Source: Aplidium turbinatum (lineage: Eukaryota; Chordata; Ascidiacea; Aplousobranchia; Polyclinidae). From it: DNA of 64,000 bases. The stretch spans positions 6,729,498 to 6,793,497 of the forward strand of contig OU964921.1 of the NCBI GenBank assembly GCA_918807975.1, written 5' to 3'. Position 1 is the stretch's first letter, and every line of letters starts with the position of its first letter. This document shows, piece by piece, positions 23,096 through 34,740 of the stretch. A program made the position numbers and the translations under genes. The notes under the pieces were generated by a model that was not told the DNA's origin, did no database searches, and was given only the letters and a program-made list of their open reading frames with translations.

Positions 23096-24519
23096 GAGGT
23101 CGGAATGAAGGTTAAAACTTTTTTTTACCGTCATTTCAATCGTTTTTGCAAACTAATTGCTGATTATTTGCGAAACGTTGAAACGACCAGTTTGTTTCAA
23201 TGCTACCAGATTCTTAGAAACCTTTTCGCTCAATTTCGCAAAAAATGTAACTCAAACGTAGTTTAATTTTACGTAGAAAAATTTTGACATTAGCTTTCGT
23301 ATTGTGGTGGAGTTTCAATTTCGTTTTTGTTGTGCATTTCAAATCAATCACTCAGATTTAGCCTAGGCTACTAGTGTTCACCGCAAAAAATTTCAAACAT
23401 TTTGTTTAAATTAAATCGTTTATAAAGACCTTAATTTCTGATTGATTTAAACTAAAACAAATTCGCTTTAAACAACTTTAAATGTTTTTCAACTGTACCC
23501 TATCAGGGATGGAGTGCAAACCATTGGTATGGTAGGCTACGCGAGCGGGAGTGGAAAAATATTTGGGGGCACCCCATCCCTGCTTTCAACAAAGCAAATT
23601 TTAACAATGTAAAATTTGCTACTCGGCCCCAGAGGCTCAAACGGCTAAGAAGAAGAATTAAAACTTTTGCTTTGGTGCCTAGAAGTTTCTAACTAGCTCC
23701 CATAAATACAACCCTTAAGAGTGTTGCTTTCATAGTTGTCCCTTTGGAAATTTTATGCCTAGGTTTTCTAAGGGTCAATTTCAGGAAATTTTTATTACTT
23801 AAGTTAGTTCACTTGCTGCACTGATTGAATAAGGTGATAGGCCTACCACAGGACGAGCGCGATTATCTTCTTTGTGAACTTTGATTAAACCGTAGGCTAT
23901 AGTTTACCCGGGCTGTTCTATGAAGGAATCAATTTCCGTGTTACGTCTTTATCAAATTCTTTAAAGGCATATTAAATTTTCAAACGGGAATTAAGCATTA
24001 AAATGAGTAAATTGAACATTCAAGAATACATTTCAAAAAACATTACCAAAAAAAATTTGTTTTCAATGGCACTGGCAAGGCCCAAAGTCCAATGTTTCAT
24101 TTATTTTTTCAAAATGACCAAAAAGTGGAAACACTGCTTGAGAATACGCCACTATCGACAGCAATAACAAAAGCCACGTTACTACATCTGATGTTTTGAG
24201 CAAACTGTCTGATGTTTGGATGTTGAAATCTGATGTTTTGATGTACCGGTACCAGTACCTGCATACATAGCCTACAGTTAAATCGCCCGTAGTAACAACC
24301 ATTGCTCGATCAACTGATTGCTAGTCTATAGTGACGTAGGCTGTACAGTCGCACGCTACGCTGCTCACGCCCATTCCCGTTATAAAAGCTCTGACAAAAG
24401 CATGCGCAGAATGCTGATCAGACCGCAATGGGGCAAAATTTTATTAAAAATCGTTTTATGGTAGCATGTTAAACACAACAAACGTGTACAATCGCCAAAT
24501 CAGGTTTTTCCTTTAGTAT
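23096..24519. other. Spacer between LINE tails
   Basis: No gene. A 3'-tail remnant of the same LINE (TCGGCCCCAGAGGCTCA) sits at about 23624-23642. A 79-bp hairpin-like repeat with CAGGGATGG ends lies at 23504-23582 but has no target duplication. The rest is AT-rich sequence with no recognised feature. Confidence 0.5.
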
Positions 24520-24884
24520 CCCTTTAAGGTAGCCTACTTTGGTACTTTCTCACATACGCAACAAACGTTTTTTTAGAAATAATGGGATGAACTTTGGTAT
24601 TGACGTTGATTTCTTTAAATTTTGTTGTATCATTTACATCAGTGTCCAATTTAGAGAAACAATCGGAAGAGTCGAGAATCGCTGTTCCTTTGTCGAACTT
24701 GCAAATTTTAATGTCCTTATTCGAAGATTTGAGTGCTTTGTGAATGGCCTGATTTTTTTGGACGTGCATATCTGTTTAGAGCTGCTCATGAAACGTTTCA
24801 CCATAAATTTGATTTCGTCTTCAGTTTCGGAATCTATTGAAATATTCTCATTGCGTTTTAAAGAGCACATAGTCTTCATGTGAA
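24520..24884 (-). mobile_element. Penelope-like element remnant (probable)
   Basis: The minus-strand frame 24524-24769 reads KALKSSNKDIKICKFDKGTA, ILDSSDCFSKLDTDVNDTTK, FKEIN. This resembles the N-terminal part of Penelope-type reverse transcriptases (NxDIxIxxADKGxxxVxxDxxxYxxKxxxLLxDxxxYxxI). A second minus frame (24634-24897) supplies upstream residues out of frame, so the piece is broken. No catalytic RT block is present. Assignment rests on the KFDKGTA/DCFSK pattern only. Confidence 0.5.
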
Positions 24885-25899
24885 CCTCTGGGGCCAATTA
24901 AGGTTCTATCCTTTTACCACCCCAGATTCACGATGTTCCCGGACTACACTGGAAGGCTACTAGAGAGCAGCCAGTCTTTGGTTTCATCATCCATGACGCG
25001 CAGATCTTCCACTCCGTTAGCTTGGCTTGAAGATGGTACAGTCATTGATGATGTCGTCTGTTCCTCGGCACCACATTCACAGAAGGGGGAAGAGGCCAGT
25101 ACCCACTGGTGCATGGTTGAGCGGAAAAGCCCGACGCCCGTGCGAAGACGGTTGAGGCGCACCTATTCCTGTCTTTGTAGTGTCAGGCCAGTGGGGCGTG
25201 TGTCGGCGTCGGAGATGAACGAATGGAGTCTAGTGATACTTGTCTTCCATTCATAGCCTAATTCCATTTATGGTCCGTCCAAGTAGCCGCAGAGATGTTT
25301 TGTTCATCAGCTTCGTTGATCAAAAATTGAGCGGCTGGCACGAATTGGTGTTTTGATTTCAGTTGACGGGGGTGCTCGTTTGAGAGAGTAGGTCTTGTGA
25401 TGAAGAAGGTGGTTAGGCTCCAGTGCTCGTCAACCGAGAGACAAATTGGCTTCTTTACGACGAAGCTCAGCAGGTTGGATGCCAGCGAGAATGGGAAGAT
25501 TGTCCAATGGTGTAGGACGCAGGCATCCGACCACTGTGCGCAAGGCTCTGTTTATGGCAGTGTCGATGTTATGGCAGTGAGCACTGCGGCACCAAACAGG
25601 TGCACAGTAGGCCTACTTGGCTGAAGAGTAGACATGAGATAATATGGCTGCTATACGCAAAGTGTCAGCCCTCGCCATTCAGCTGCAACCTGCCAGGCGC
25701 TTGAGAAGCGCAGCACGGATGTGAGTTTCTTGCGCAGTGACACCACATGGTGGCGGTACATGAGCGATCTGTCCAGTGTCACCCCAAGGTACTTTGGTTC
25801 GGGGCAGAAGGACAGAGATTTCCCGTTGTTTTGGACATGTAGCTCACGATCAGCTTCCCGATTGTGTAGATGAAAAGCTGCTGCCACAGTTTTGATTTC

Positions 25900-26091
25900 G
25901 CTAAGTTTCAGTCGCCAGTTCTGGAGATAGGCTGAGTGAGAGGGTTTCCATGTCTCGGCTTTCGCTAAGTTTCAGTCGCCAGTTCTGGAGATAGGCTGAG
26001 TAAGAGGGTTTCCATGTCTCGGCTTTCGCTAAGTTTCAGTCGCCAGTTTTGGAGATAGGTTGAGTGAGAGGGTTTCCATGTCTCTGCTCAA
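25900..26091 (-). repeat. 64-bp unit, three tandem copies, within LINE RT
   Basis: Units start at 25900, 25964 and 26028 (GCTAAGTTTCAGTCGCCAGT) and differ by only a few bases. The plus LINE copy has the unit once, so the triplication arose after this copy inserted or in its immediate source. Confidence 0.9.
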
Positions 26092-26393
26092 GGTGTCTTC
26101 TAGATTTTTCCACGACTTTGTGGAGTAGAGAATTGCCAGGTCGTCCGCATAAGCGTATTTTGCGAAGACCGTAGTTGACAAGTCGTGGGTGTAGATGTTG
26201 AAAAGAAGTGGAGCCAGGGCCGATCCCTGTGGGACGCCGTTTTTCAGGCGTCTCAGTCTACTTCGCCGTGAGTTGCCAATGGTGAGGGTTAAGCTTGAAT
26301 TCCTGACAAGTTTCATAATCATACGGACCATATGTCGGTCAGGAAGCAGGCGAAGCAGCTTGCAAGTAAGACCGCGATGCTATAAGCTATGGT

Positions 26394-27213
26394 CAGTGTT
26401 GGGCGCGATAACTCATTTTTCAGTTAAGCGATAACGATAATCGATAAACGAAAAATGCCTAAAGCGATAACGATAAACGATAAATCAAAAAAAAGTTAAG
26501 CGATAACGATAAACGATAAAATTATCGCCGATAATGTCCGATAACGACAATTTTTTTCTTTTCTTTATTAGCGCTGCCCCATCCCATGCAGCACGAACTG
26601 TTTTCATCAACATGACGAAAAATCGAACATAATATACTGTAAAGGGACAAAACTTTTTGGAAGTTATGCATGAATAGAATCGCAACAGCGGCAGTGGGTA
26701 TCGAATTTTCAACCTCTTGATCCAGAATCAAACCACTGAGGTAACCACCGTGCTTATACGTACTTATAGTAAAAATGTACAACTGTGAAATCCATCAAGC
26801 TTGTCAAATTAGTCGTGTTTGTTTTAGAACAATAACATAATTATCGTAATTTACTGATAATTTCAGATAATTTTTTTTGTGAACACTATCATTAAATCAA
26901 TGGCAGAACGCTGAGTTGTTGAGATAACAATTACAATATAGGCACTGTATTAGTGGGAATAAAAATATTTGATTGAGGTAGGTTATGTCGAATAGGTAAA
27001 TGAGAAAGGTTATACTGTATTTAGCATAATTTTACCACGCAACTCGATGCGCCTATTGTCATGCAAAAACTACTACAAAATGCAAAAAATGTGATGTCGG
27101 TCTGCATGTCAAATGCTTCAAGCAATATCATATTCCGCAACGACTTGTTTCAGTGATGTTGTGTTACTTTGCTAATTTTCATCGATAATTATCGCCGATA
27201 ATGCCCATCACTG
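26394..27213. mobile_element. hAT MITE, CAGTGTTGGGC type (820 bp)
   Basis: The ends are CAGTGTTGGGC and GCCCATCACTG, with an exact 8-bp duplication GCTATGGT at 26386-26393 and 27214-27221, inside the minus LINE. Subterminal arms are built of GCGATAACGATAA/TTATCGCCGATAAT words. No transposase. A tRNA-derived SINE appears to lie inside it. Confidence 0.93.
26551..26758 (-). repeat. tRNA-derived SINE, probable
   Basis: The minus strand starts with an A-box-like GGTTACCTCAGTGGTTTGA and a B-box-like AAATTCGATACCC about 50 bp on, as in tRNA-headed SINEs. It runs to an A-rich end (AATAAAGAAAAGAAAAAAA). It lies wholly inside the hAT MITE. Only one copy is visible, so the family is not confirmed. Confidence 0.42.
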
Positions 27214-27978
27214 GCTATGGTGTCATAGGCAGCTGTGAGATCTAGAAAGACAGCACCGCCCTTTTTGCCTCAAAGCAGTCCTCGATGTCTTGAGTCAAGA
27301 GTGTGACCTGATCCTGATCTACGCTGGATTTTCTGCGCCGAAACCCAGCTTGCTCTTTTGGAAGGAGCTGGTCGATGATTGAGTTGATGCGGGCATCGAT
27401 CAGCCTTTCGAGGATTCTAAAAGGAACACAGAGGAGGGATATCGGACGATAACTCCTTGGGTCCTCTGGTGGCTTGTGAGGCTTAGGGATCGCAACTACT
27501 AAAGCTCTTCTCCAGATTTTTGTGATTGTGAGGTGGTTCAGGCAGGAAGATAGGAGTCTACACAACCAGGACTTGAGGACAGGGCCAGCATGGAGCACAA
27601 GCTCAAGGCCGATCTTATCCGGCCTTGGGGACTTGTGTGGTTTCACTAGGCAGAGGGCGGTGGAGAATTCTTCAGGAGTGAAATCAGAGATTGTTTCTTC
27701 TTGTGGTGTTTCCACTCGCCACAGGGAAGATAATTCTTCGGAAAAAAGGCGGGATGCCTTGCGGTCCTTTGTCTTGTAGACCCCGTTCTGCACTAGCTGG
27801 GAAGCGATGGCATTTGCAGAAACGGGGCACTGACGAAGGGAGTTTGCTGAGCGCCCAGTGAGGTTGTTGATGATGCTCCATGCGTTGCGGCTTGAAAGTG
27901 AAAAGTCAATGATTTAGACAGCTTCATTCCATCGCTCAAGCTTCTTCGCGTCCAGCCGCTCAAGTAGTCTGGTGGCGG

Positions 27979-28933
27979 CAGTGCCGGATGAACCATTAGG
28001 CAAAGTAGACACGTGCCTACAGGCCAGTCAAAAATTTAGGCCACTTTAAAATCAGTAAAAATTTAGTCATGTTTTATAAATAATTATTTTCTAAACTAAT
28101 AAGTATTTATCTTAATAGCTCTGTTTTTCCAGATGAATTATAGGTTGCAAAAATCGTTAAAAAATACGAATTGAAACATGTTGCCACTTCCTTTTTGATG
28201 TTTTTAAAAATTCGCATTTCCGTTGGGTGACGCAACGAAACAAACGTGGCGTTGTGTTGTGTTAATGCATATTCCATGGTGCTGCAGAGGTTTGGGGTTG
28301 TGACTGAGTACGACTCCATATCTGTTAAAGACCTCGACGTTGCTGTTGCAGGTCTGGTAGGTGTGTATTCAAAGGACCTGCCTTCCGACTTCCCATCAGA
28401 ATTTCGTCAGTTTATGTGCTGGTATAAAAACTATAAAGAGCAAAGACGCGATGACACAGCAGCAATAGGAAGTGCCCAGAAGATGTTTAAAATGTTGCAC
28501 ACTACTGGTGTTAATAATGCATTTCCGAACTCTAAAGTAGCACTTAGAATGTACTTGTCTCTAATGGCTACGAATTGCTCGGGGAAACGCATCGTTTTCA
28601 CAACTGAAACGAATTAAAGACGTTAAACGATCAACAATGTGTCGACAATGTCTTGGTACACTAGTACTTTGTGTATTGAAAGCGATCTACTCCGTAAGAT
28701 TGACCTCCAAAAACTAGTTAACGCGTTGTCAATCGCAAAAACGCGCGAAGATGTTATTTAGTTGTGCATATGACCAAGTTTTTGCACGGTACCCTGTGTT
28801 ATAGTTGCAACAACGATCTTTGTGACAATGATTTGGCAACACTGATAATTCTAGATTTTTTAGTTGGCAACCCTGATTTTCGGGCCACTTATAAAATGTG
28901 CCTACAGGCTAGCAGACCCTTAATCCGGCGCTG
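27979..28933 (+). mobile_element. Deleted hAT element, CAGYGCCGGAT type (955 bp)
   Basis: The ends CAGTGCCGGATGAA and TTAATCCGGCGCTG are inverted, with an exact 8-bp duplication GGTGGCGG at 27971-27978 and 28934-28941. The second near-terminal word GTGCCTACAGGC occurs at both ends. The interior keeps only the last part of a transposase. It interrupts the endonuclease-RT linker of the minus LINE. Confidence 0.93.
28246..28760 (+). pseudogene. hAT transposase C-terminal fragment
   Basis: The frame 28246-28617 encodes 123 aa containing VYSKDLPSDFPSEFRQFMCW and, near its end, FPNSKVALRMYLSLMATNCSG. It fits the segment just before the hAT dimerisation block (ILLTLPVSVASGERSFSKLK) of the ZMYM-like hAT group. 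The next codons drift to another frame that could encode LKRIKDVKRSTMCRQ-like residues. The fragment lacks the catalytic core and is not functional. Confidence 0.6.
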
Positions 28934-30074
28934 GGTGGCGGCAGTGTTAGTGTCAGTACCAGGTGTAGCGTTTAGGTAGGAGCGATAGAGAGCCTCACAC
29001 TCAGAGTCCCAGCATGGGTATAACTGGTTCGATGGCCACGTGGTATTGTGGCCTTTGCCGCAGTTATTATGGCATTGCAGAAATCCTGGTATGCCCCGTT
29101 TGCGTTGCATGTTTGAAGTGATGGTAACTTTGCAGTAGACTCATTGTTCAAGAGGCTGTATTGATTCCAATCGGCTTTTTTGAAGTTCTATTGCATCATC
29201 GGTGAACTCGGGACAGGAGCCACAAGTTTTGGGGCGATGATGAGGGACGGCCGGTGTTGGGACCGAGGAAACTTCTCAAGCACACGTCTGTCTGGAAAAG
29301 AGCTGTCGACACTCGTGAAGGCCAAGTTAGGATTCGTCCCTGTTCCCCAGCGACCGGAAGGGAAACTGGCTGGTTCCTTTGGATCGAATAGGAGGTTATG
29401 ATGGTTTGTAGAGGCCCAGTCAGCCAGCAACTCTCCTTCGCTGCTTGTGTTGTTGTAGCCCTGGTCGGTGTGCTGGCAGTTGAAATCGCCAGCGTAGAGA
29501 CTGGGGAAGGGGAACGTTGGAAGGGATTGTCACAACATTCGCGAGGGCGGGAGCTTGTAGATGTTGACGGTGTTGTAGTCTGAGATACAAATGCACACCC
29601 ACTCAATCTCGGCATCAGTTGGAGATTGGTCGACAAAGGTCCAGTTCAGGCTCTCATGCACAAACGTGGCAATGCCGTGCTTCCTGCTTAAGATAGACCC
29701 AGCTAGCGTGTAGTTGGGAATAGCTAGCCTATTTTCAGAGGTGCAGTGGGTCTCTTGGAGGAGGATGACGAGTGCCCGGTTGGTATGGGTAAGCTGCTCC
29801 ACAACTTTGATCTTGCTTGTTGTGTAGCCTTCTACCCCGATTTTACGTTTGTAGCCTTCTACGTTTGTTGAGCTGCAGGATGGTGGGGCGTCTGAACTTA
29901 TCAATTGCCCCTTGCAGCTGTGCCATCCGAGTGGAGGCTCTTTGTTGGCAAGTTTTGTTTCTAATCTGCTAGATGGGGCCATGGGCGCCGATCCCTATAA
30001 GACAGTGGGGACATGTCCCCACCATCTTTTTACATGTCCCCGCCATCTTTTTACATGTCCCCGCCATCTTTTCA

Positions 30075-31092
30075 CATTATTTTTATGACGTACAAGGGAA
30101 AACAGGTGCAGCTTCTGTAAAAGCAGTGCTTGATAATTACAAGTCAGTATTGGAAGCCTTAGAAGCAGTCGTGAGTCAATTTGATTCAAATGTAGCAACA
30201 ACTGCTAATTTGTTTTTGAAATATTTTTCTTGTGCGTCGCGTGGGCTTGGGTTATTAGCGGCATTGTCTGTCATTCAGTGTATGGAACGTTTTAACAAAG
30301 ACTTGCAAGGTTGCACGGTGACTGTGACTGGCATTCTTGAAGGGGCTGGACTTTGTAGTGCTGAACTCCGCCATCTACGCAGTGAAGAAAAATTTCATCG
30401 TGTCTTTGTAAATGCTGAGAGGCTAATGGAGGATCGCAACCTTGAATCATTGAAACTGTCACGTCCAGAAAACATCCCAAATTGTCTTCAGCATTGACAT
30501 GGCCATGGTCAACCTCCTCAACTTCAAACACCAGAGACGAAATATCGGTCAGAGTATTTTGCAGTCATTGACAGCGCGCAGTAAAATCTTTCTGACTATT
30601 TCAAATCTACCGATCTTGAGCACTATAAAATTCTACAAGAATTGCTCTTTAGTGGAAAACTAAAATCGCATGTGGTAGACGATTATCCTGAGTTCTCTGA
30701 CGCAGAGTCCCTTGCACAAGAACTATGCTTCTTTCGAAAACAGTACAATAGAAAGTCAGTGGAAGATTTTCGAATGATATTCAAGAAGATGCCATCCACT
30801 GTTCGGCAAATGTTTCCTCAAGTGGAACTTTTTTGTGCGACTTTTGCTCATTTCACCAGCCAGCTCGTGTTCAGCTGAACGGTCATTTTCAACTTTGCGA
30901 CGTGTCAAAACTTGGTTACGATCTACCATGACACAAAAACGGCTAAATCATGCAATGGTCTGCCATGTGCACAACAAAGTTTTGAATTCGATTAACCTCA
31001 ATGATCTCTTCAAGGACTTCATTTTCAATTCGCCGGAGACTCGTTGCCGAGTGTTTGGAAGTCTGCTGTCCAATGCTGACACTGACAATTAA
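30075..31092 (+). pseudogene. hAT transposase, C-terminal half, broken
   Basis: Open segments are 30075-30497 (QGKTGAASVKAVLDNYKSVL and CMERFNKDLQG, typical of the helical middle of ZMYM1/DUF4371-like hAT transposases), 30642-30840 (VVDDYPEFSDAESLAQELCF) and 30835-31092. The last holds the hAT dimerisation motif SSCSAERSFSTLRRVKTWLR followed by STMTQKRLNHAMVCHVHN. The N-terminal half with the zinc finger and first catalytic acids is absent, and the frame changes between segments, so it cannot act alone. Confidence 0.75.
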
Positions 31093-31156
31093 AATATATA
31101 TACAATTATACATCGCATTAGACTTGTATTTACTGTATTTGTTTGTTTGTCAGAAC

Positions 31157-32246
31157 CAGTGACGTTCGGTGGCTTAAACCATTGGGAAAGCAACTTGGAA
31201 ATATGTTGCAGCAAGGTAGTAGGCACGAGGGGCGTAACCGTCGGGCGAAGCCCGAAGGCGTGTTGCCGAAGGCAACACTTCCAGCGGGGGGTCTGGGGGG
31301 CCTCCCCCAGAAAATTTTGAAAAACACTTCCAATTTGGTGCGCTCTGAGAGCATTTCCAAAACAAAATCTTCGGACTTTCCCAGTCCGAGGATAAAGATT
31401 CAATCAATCAATCAAACTGGGACTAGTCTAGAATGTTGGCTGCTTTTTTAGACTGAGCACAAAAACTTATTGTCAATGTCATCTGTAAGCATTTACAACA
31501 TGCATTGGACTGGTGCACTAGTAAAGAGCAAATAATTAGCCTATAAATTAAGCTAGTCCATTCTTGAAGAACACAAGTATGTTTGCTCTGAACTTGTGAT
31601 GTCAGTCTATTGACCCAAAGAATTTAAAAAACACTTGTGCTGTTTCAGTACTGGTTGGTTAATGTACCCTTTGGAATTGCATGTCTTATTGTAGAATCTA
31701 TGTTTTTTTTTGGTAAGAGAACCAGCTTTATTTTCAGCGTACTCAGTAGCTAGCCTATAGTTACAAGCCCGAAAATCACTCATGCGTAGAGGCTGTATTC
31801 CTTTCGCCTGAAAGTCATAGCAGCCGCTATGAGATACGCATGACGTCACTGGGAAAGCAAGTTTAACCATAACACCAGATAACACATCTGATTGGCTAAG
31901 CAGCTGGTGTCGTTTTGCAAAACGATTGAGGATTGGATAAAACGAAGGCGTTTTTCAATGTAAGGTAAGCACTTTTGAAAGTTGATTTCCCTGGAGCTTC
32001 AGTGATGGTTTCTGACAAAAGCGTTTGCGTTAATTGGCATTTATAGGCAAGAAATGCGGTTTGGTGAGGACTTAGATACTCACAAGAGTTACGAGTAATT
32101 CTAGTCACGAACACAGTAATTTTCAAGTTAAAATAGATTTGATAAAAATAATAAGAAGTTAAACCTAGAATTCAGTCATTATATTTTGCATAGTTTTCGC
32201 TCAGGTAAGCACTGCTTTCCTTGCTTTCCCTCACCGATCGTCACTG
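31157..32246. mobile_element. Non-autonomous hAT nested in hAT (1,090 bp)
   Basis: The ends CAGTGACGTTCGGTG and CACCGATCGTCACTG are inverted, with an exact 8-bp duplication GTCAGAAC at 31149-31156 and 32247-32254, both within the outer element. A GC-rich patch near 31210-31310 (GGGGGGTCTGGGGGGCCTCC) is unlike the rest. No transposase frame. Confidence 0.92.
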
Positions 32247-32385
32247 GTCAGAACAGACCCCAATCTTTCTAGCTCACTTCGCTCGTCGCCCCTTTCTATC
32301 TTTCCTAGTAGGCTAAATGTCCCCACCAATTTTAGAGAGCGATCGGCGCCCATGGATGGGGCTCGGCTCGAGAAACCACTTGTCG

Positions 32386-33855
32386 TCTATTCCTTGTCAA
32401 AGAGTAGCCTACATGATTTTAAGTTAGCCTTTAAGTTACTCAAATCAATATTAGATAACCCAAACAAAAAGTTTCACCCAGACTTACCAGCACTCAAACC
32501 GAAAGTAGGCTACCACCCTCTCTGAACTCTGAGCTGATATAGTGCTGTGTATCATGTGCTTCTGTACAGTAGGGTTGACAGAGAGATCCAGGGTTACTTT
32601 TGAACCAGGGAGGATTTTAAGGCTTTGGTAAGTTGAATAAACCTCCACGTATTCTTTGGTTGCAGTGCGTTTTTCTTAGAAGTGTCCTGATTTGAGGCCC
32701 GAGAATCTCATTGGTACCGTGCCAAAATTATCCCCTCAGCGGCCCTGCTTTTCTGCTCACTTTGGTTATGTTTCTCCATGGGTTTTAGTCGTTAGGGATT
32801 CACAAAATTGTATTGACCTAGTAGCCTAGAACATTGTCTCAAATCAATCAAGGAAGCCTCCACAAATTAGAAGGTAATCGGATTGTAAATGATAGTTGAT
32901 AAATAACGTCAAAATGACTGATAAAATGAAGAATTAATAAAATGCCTTAGGTGAATTGTGCGGTACTACGTAGCCTACTTTAGTTTTTACAACACGCGAA
33001 GGTTTTCTTCAAATAAAAAGTTGTCAAGAAATTGAAACGCCCATTGAAATTTTGACTTGGCAAGCTAATCTTTCCAAAAGTCAAACACAATTGATATAAG
33101 CTAGCCTCGGGCTGCGATCCAACATTTTTGTCGTGGTTTAACTCATGCAATAGCTGAATAGCAGTAGCGGTTTTGGAAAAAAAAAATATTGGGAGGGACC
33201 AAAGTTTTAACAAAGTAGCCTAAAGTTTGTAAGGTATAATGGACAATGTAAAAGTTAAGGTTCAAAAACTAAAACAGTACAGTTTCAAATCAGGGAGACC
33301 TTGTCCCTTAAAATTTTTCGACAAGTTTAATCTTGTTTTGTTGGCTTTTTGCGTATTTTTAGGCCCTTTAATGGTTTCATGATCCAGACGCACACTTCTA
33401 ATTTGACCAAACTCATCAAAATTGGACTGCCATAGAGAAGCTAGTTCAAGGTTAATTTCAAAATAGAAGCTGGGTCAAATTTTAAATATTTTTTCTTTCA
33501 CGACTACAAAAAAATGTTTGTAAATTATTTGTTGAAAGTTTGTTGTGTGGCCTAGTCATTCAGTAAAATTTCAAAAATAAGTTTGAGGTGGCCCCACTTT
33601 CTTTTATGTTTTACAAGGCACATTTCACCTTACACTTTATACACTGAAATATGTCAATTTAATTTACTTGTTAACGAGTTGAATGAGCAATGTTTTTACA
33701 TCGAATTTATATCATTGCTTTCTAGTTTTTAAAAGCACACCTGGCGTTGTCATTGCCCAATGCGCCGATTATGTCAGTAAATTGGGATTGGGCGAGCGAG
33801 TAAATTTTACCAAAATGTAGAAAAGTTATATATTTTCTCTCGATATTTTTTTTTG
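32386..33855. other. Intergenic, no recognised feature
   Basis: AT-rich sequence past the LINE 5' end. No gene, RNA or complete repeat could be supported. Short words TAGCCTAC/GTAGGCTAC recur, as they do through the window. Confidence 0.4.
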
Positions 33856-34280
33856 GCAGTGTTAGATCCAAGAGAGGGCAATTGGGACGATTTTTCAAAT
33901 CTTCAAATACCTCTCTTCTCTTCCCCCTCTCTTCAAATACAAAAAAGCAACTTTATTCATGATTTATAATATTTGCAAGGTTGGATTAATGTTGACCTAC
34001 CATAGCATGTGGCTGTGCTTTTGGCAAGACGCCTAAACTATGGCACGCCGTCGATTGCAGAGTGGTGCCAGTTCGACTGCAGCTGCCAAGTGCCCCTTCG
34101 ACTGCAGCTCTTGATTTCTCTCAGGATAATGAGCAGTAGCCTACGTACCCTGCTCTTGACTTGAGAGAAATCCCTACCGCCCTACTTGGACTATAGCCTG
34201 CTGGACTGAACTAAACACATTACGGTATCGTATTTTTTGAAATCGCTCTTCCCCTAAGCATACTTTCTGGATCCGCCCAT
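33856..34280. mobile_element. Possible decayed hAT MITE
   Basis: CAGTGTTAGATCCA on the left and TGGATCCGCCCATG on the right are partly inverted, and the flanks TTTTTTGG and TTTGTGGG match at 6 of 8 bases. Both end and target matches are weak, so this is a tentative call. Confidence 0.3.
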
Positions 34281-34528
34281 GTTTGTGGGAGAACATGACT
34301 AAGTGTTCCAAACATGTTTGCAGAGGCAGTTATTCATATGAACCTGTTGAGCTCAAGGTACAATATATTGTTTTATCACGCGAGATTGGCGATGTTACTC
34401 GCACTAAATAGCAACAACAACTTGAGACACGCAGACCTTGCGATCTATTTCGTGGACGGAAGATGATACATGGATGATCCAATCATCGATGATATGCCAT
34501 GTGCATCGATGATATGGCATTGATGGTC

Positions 34529-34740
34529 CGCCCCGATAGCTCAGTTGGTTAGCGCATGACTTCTAGAACGAAGAAGCTTCAAGATCAAGCGGCGCTGGTT
34601 CGACTCTCGGGGTGTGCGCTTGAACAACGCAGGTTAAAGACTGCTCTCCATTCAGAGGCATCTAATGGATGGAATAGTTCCCCGGCAACAAGACTTCAAC
34701 AAACGGAAACTTCACTCTGCCAATCTTGCTACCTGGAACT
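34529..34740 (+). repeat. tRNA-derived SINE head
   Basis: GCCCCGATAGCTCAGTTGGTTAGCGC contains a perfect A box and GGTTCGACTCTCGGGGT a near-perfect B box. The outer 7 bases can pair (GCCCCGA with TCGGGGT), but the T stem does not fold and the anticodon arm is replaced by a GAAGCTTC palindrome. So this is a SINE head rather than a tRNA gene. The 3' limit is uncertain. Confidence 0.5.

Larger units (their letters stand above)
29980..32354 (+). mobile_element. hAT element with transposase remnant, hosting another hAT
   Basis: The ends CATGGGCGCCGATC and GATCGGCGCCCATG are a perfect 14-bp inverted repeat, and the 8-bp duplication GATGGGGC is exact (29972-29979, 32355-32362). After removal of the nested element at 31157-32246 the element is about 1.3 kb. 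It carries three open segments of a transposase. It sits in the 5' part of the minus LINE. Confidence 0.93.
24885..32385 (-). mobile_element. Jockey-superfamily LINE, minus copy, split by insertions
   Basis: This is the same element as the plus copy at 20005, on the opposite strand. Its 3' end (CTGGGGTGGTAAAAGGATAG on the minus strand) is near 24900, and its 5' sequence GACGACAAGTGG lies beyond the last insertion at about 32375. Endonuclease (29196-29982), middle (27242-27996) and RT/C-terminal parts (24944-26331, with YADD and CECGAEEQ) are colinear. They are separated by three hAT elements at 26394, 27979 and 29980, each with its own 8-bp duplication of LINE sequence. The frame also has its own stops and shifts, so it is dead. 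The RT part carries a triplicated 64-bp unit. Confidence 0.88.

Noticed and set aside
23504-23582. 79-bp inverted repeat with CAGGGATGG ends
   Set aside because: No target duplication and too short to assign. It may be chance or a solo remnant.
34529-34612. Possible tRNA gene with A and B boxes
   Set aside because: The T stem cannot form next to the outer stem and there is no proper anticodon arm. It reads as a SINE head.
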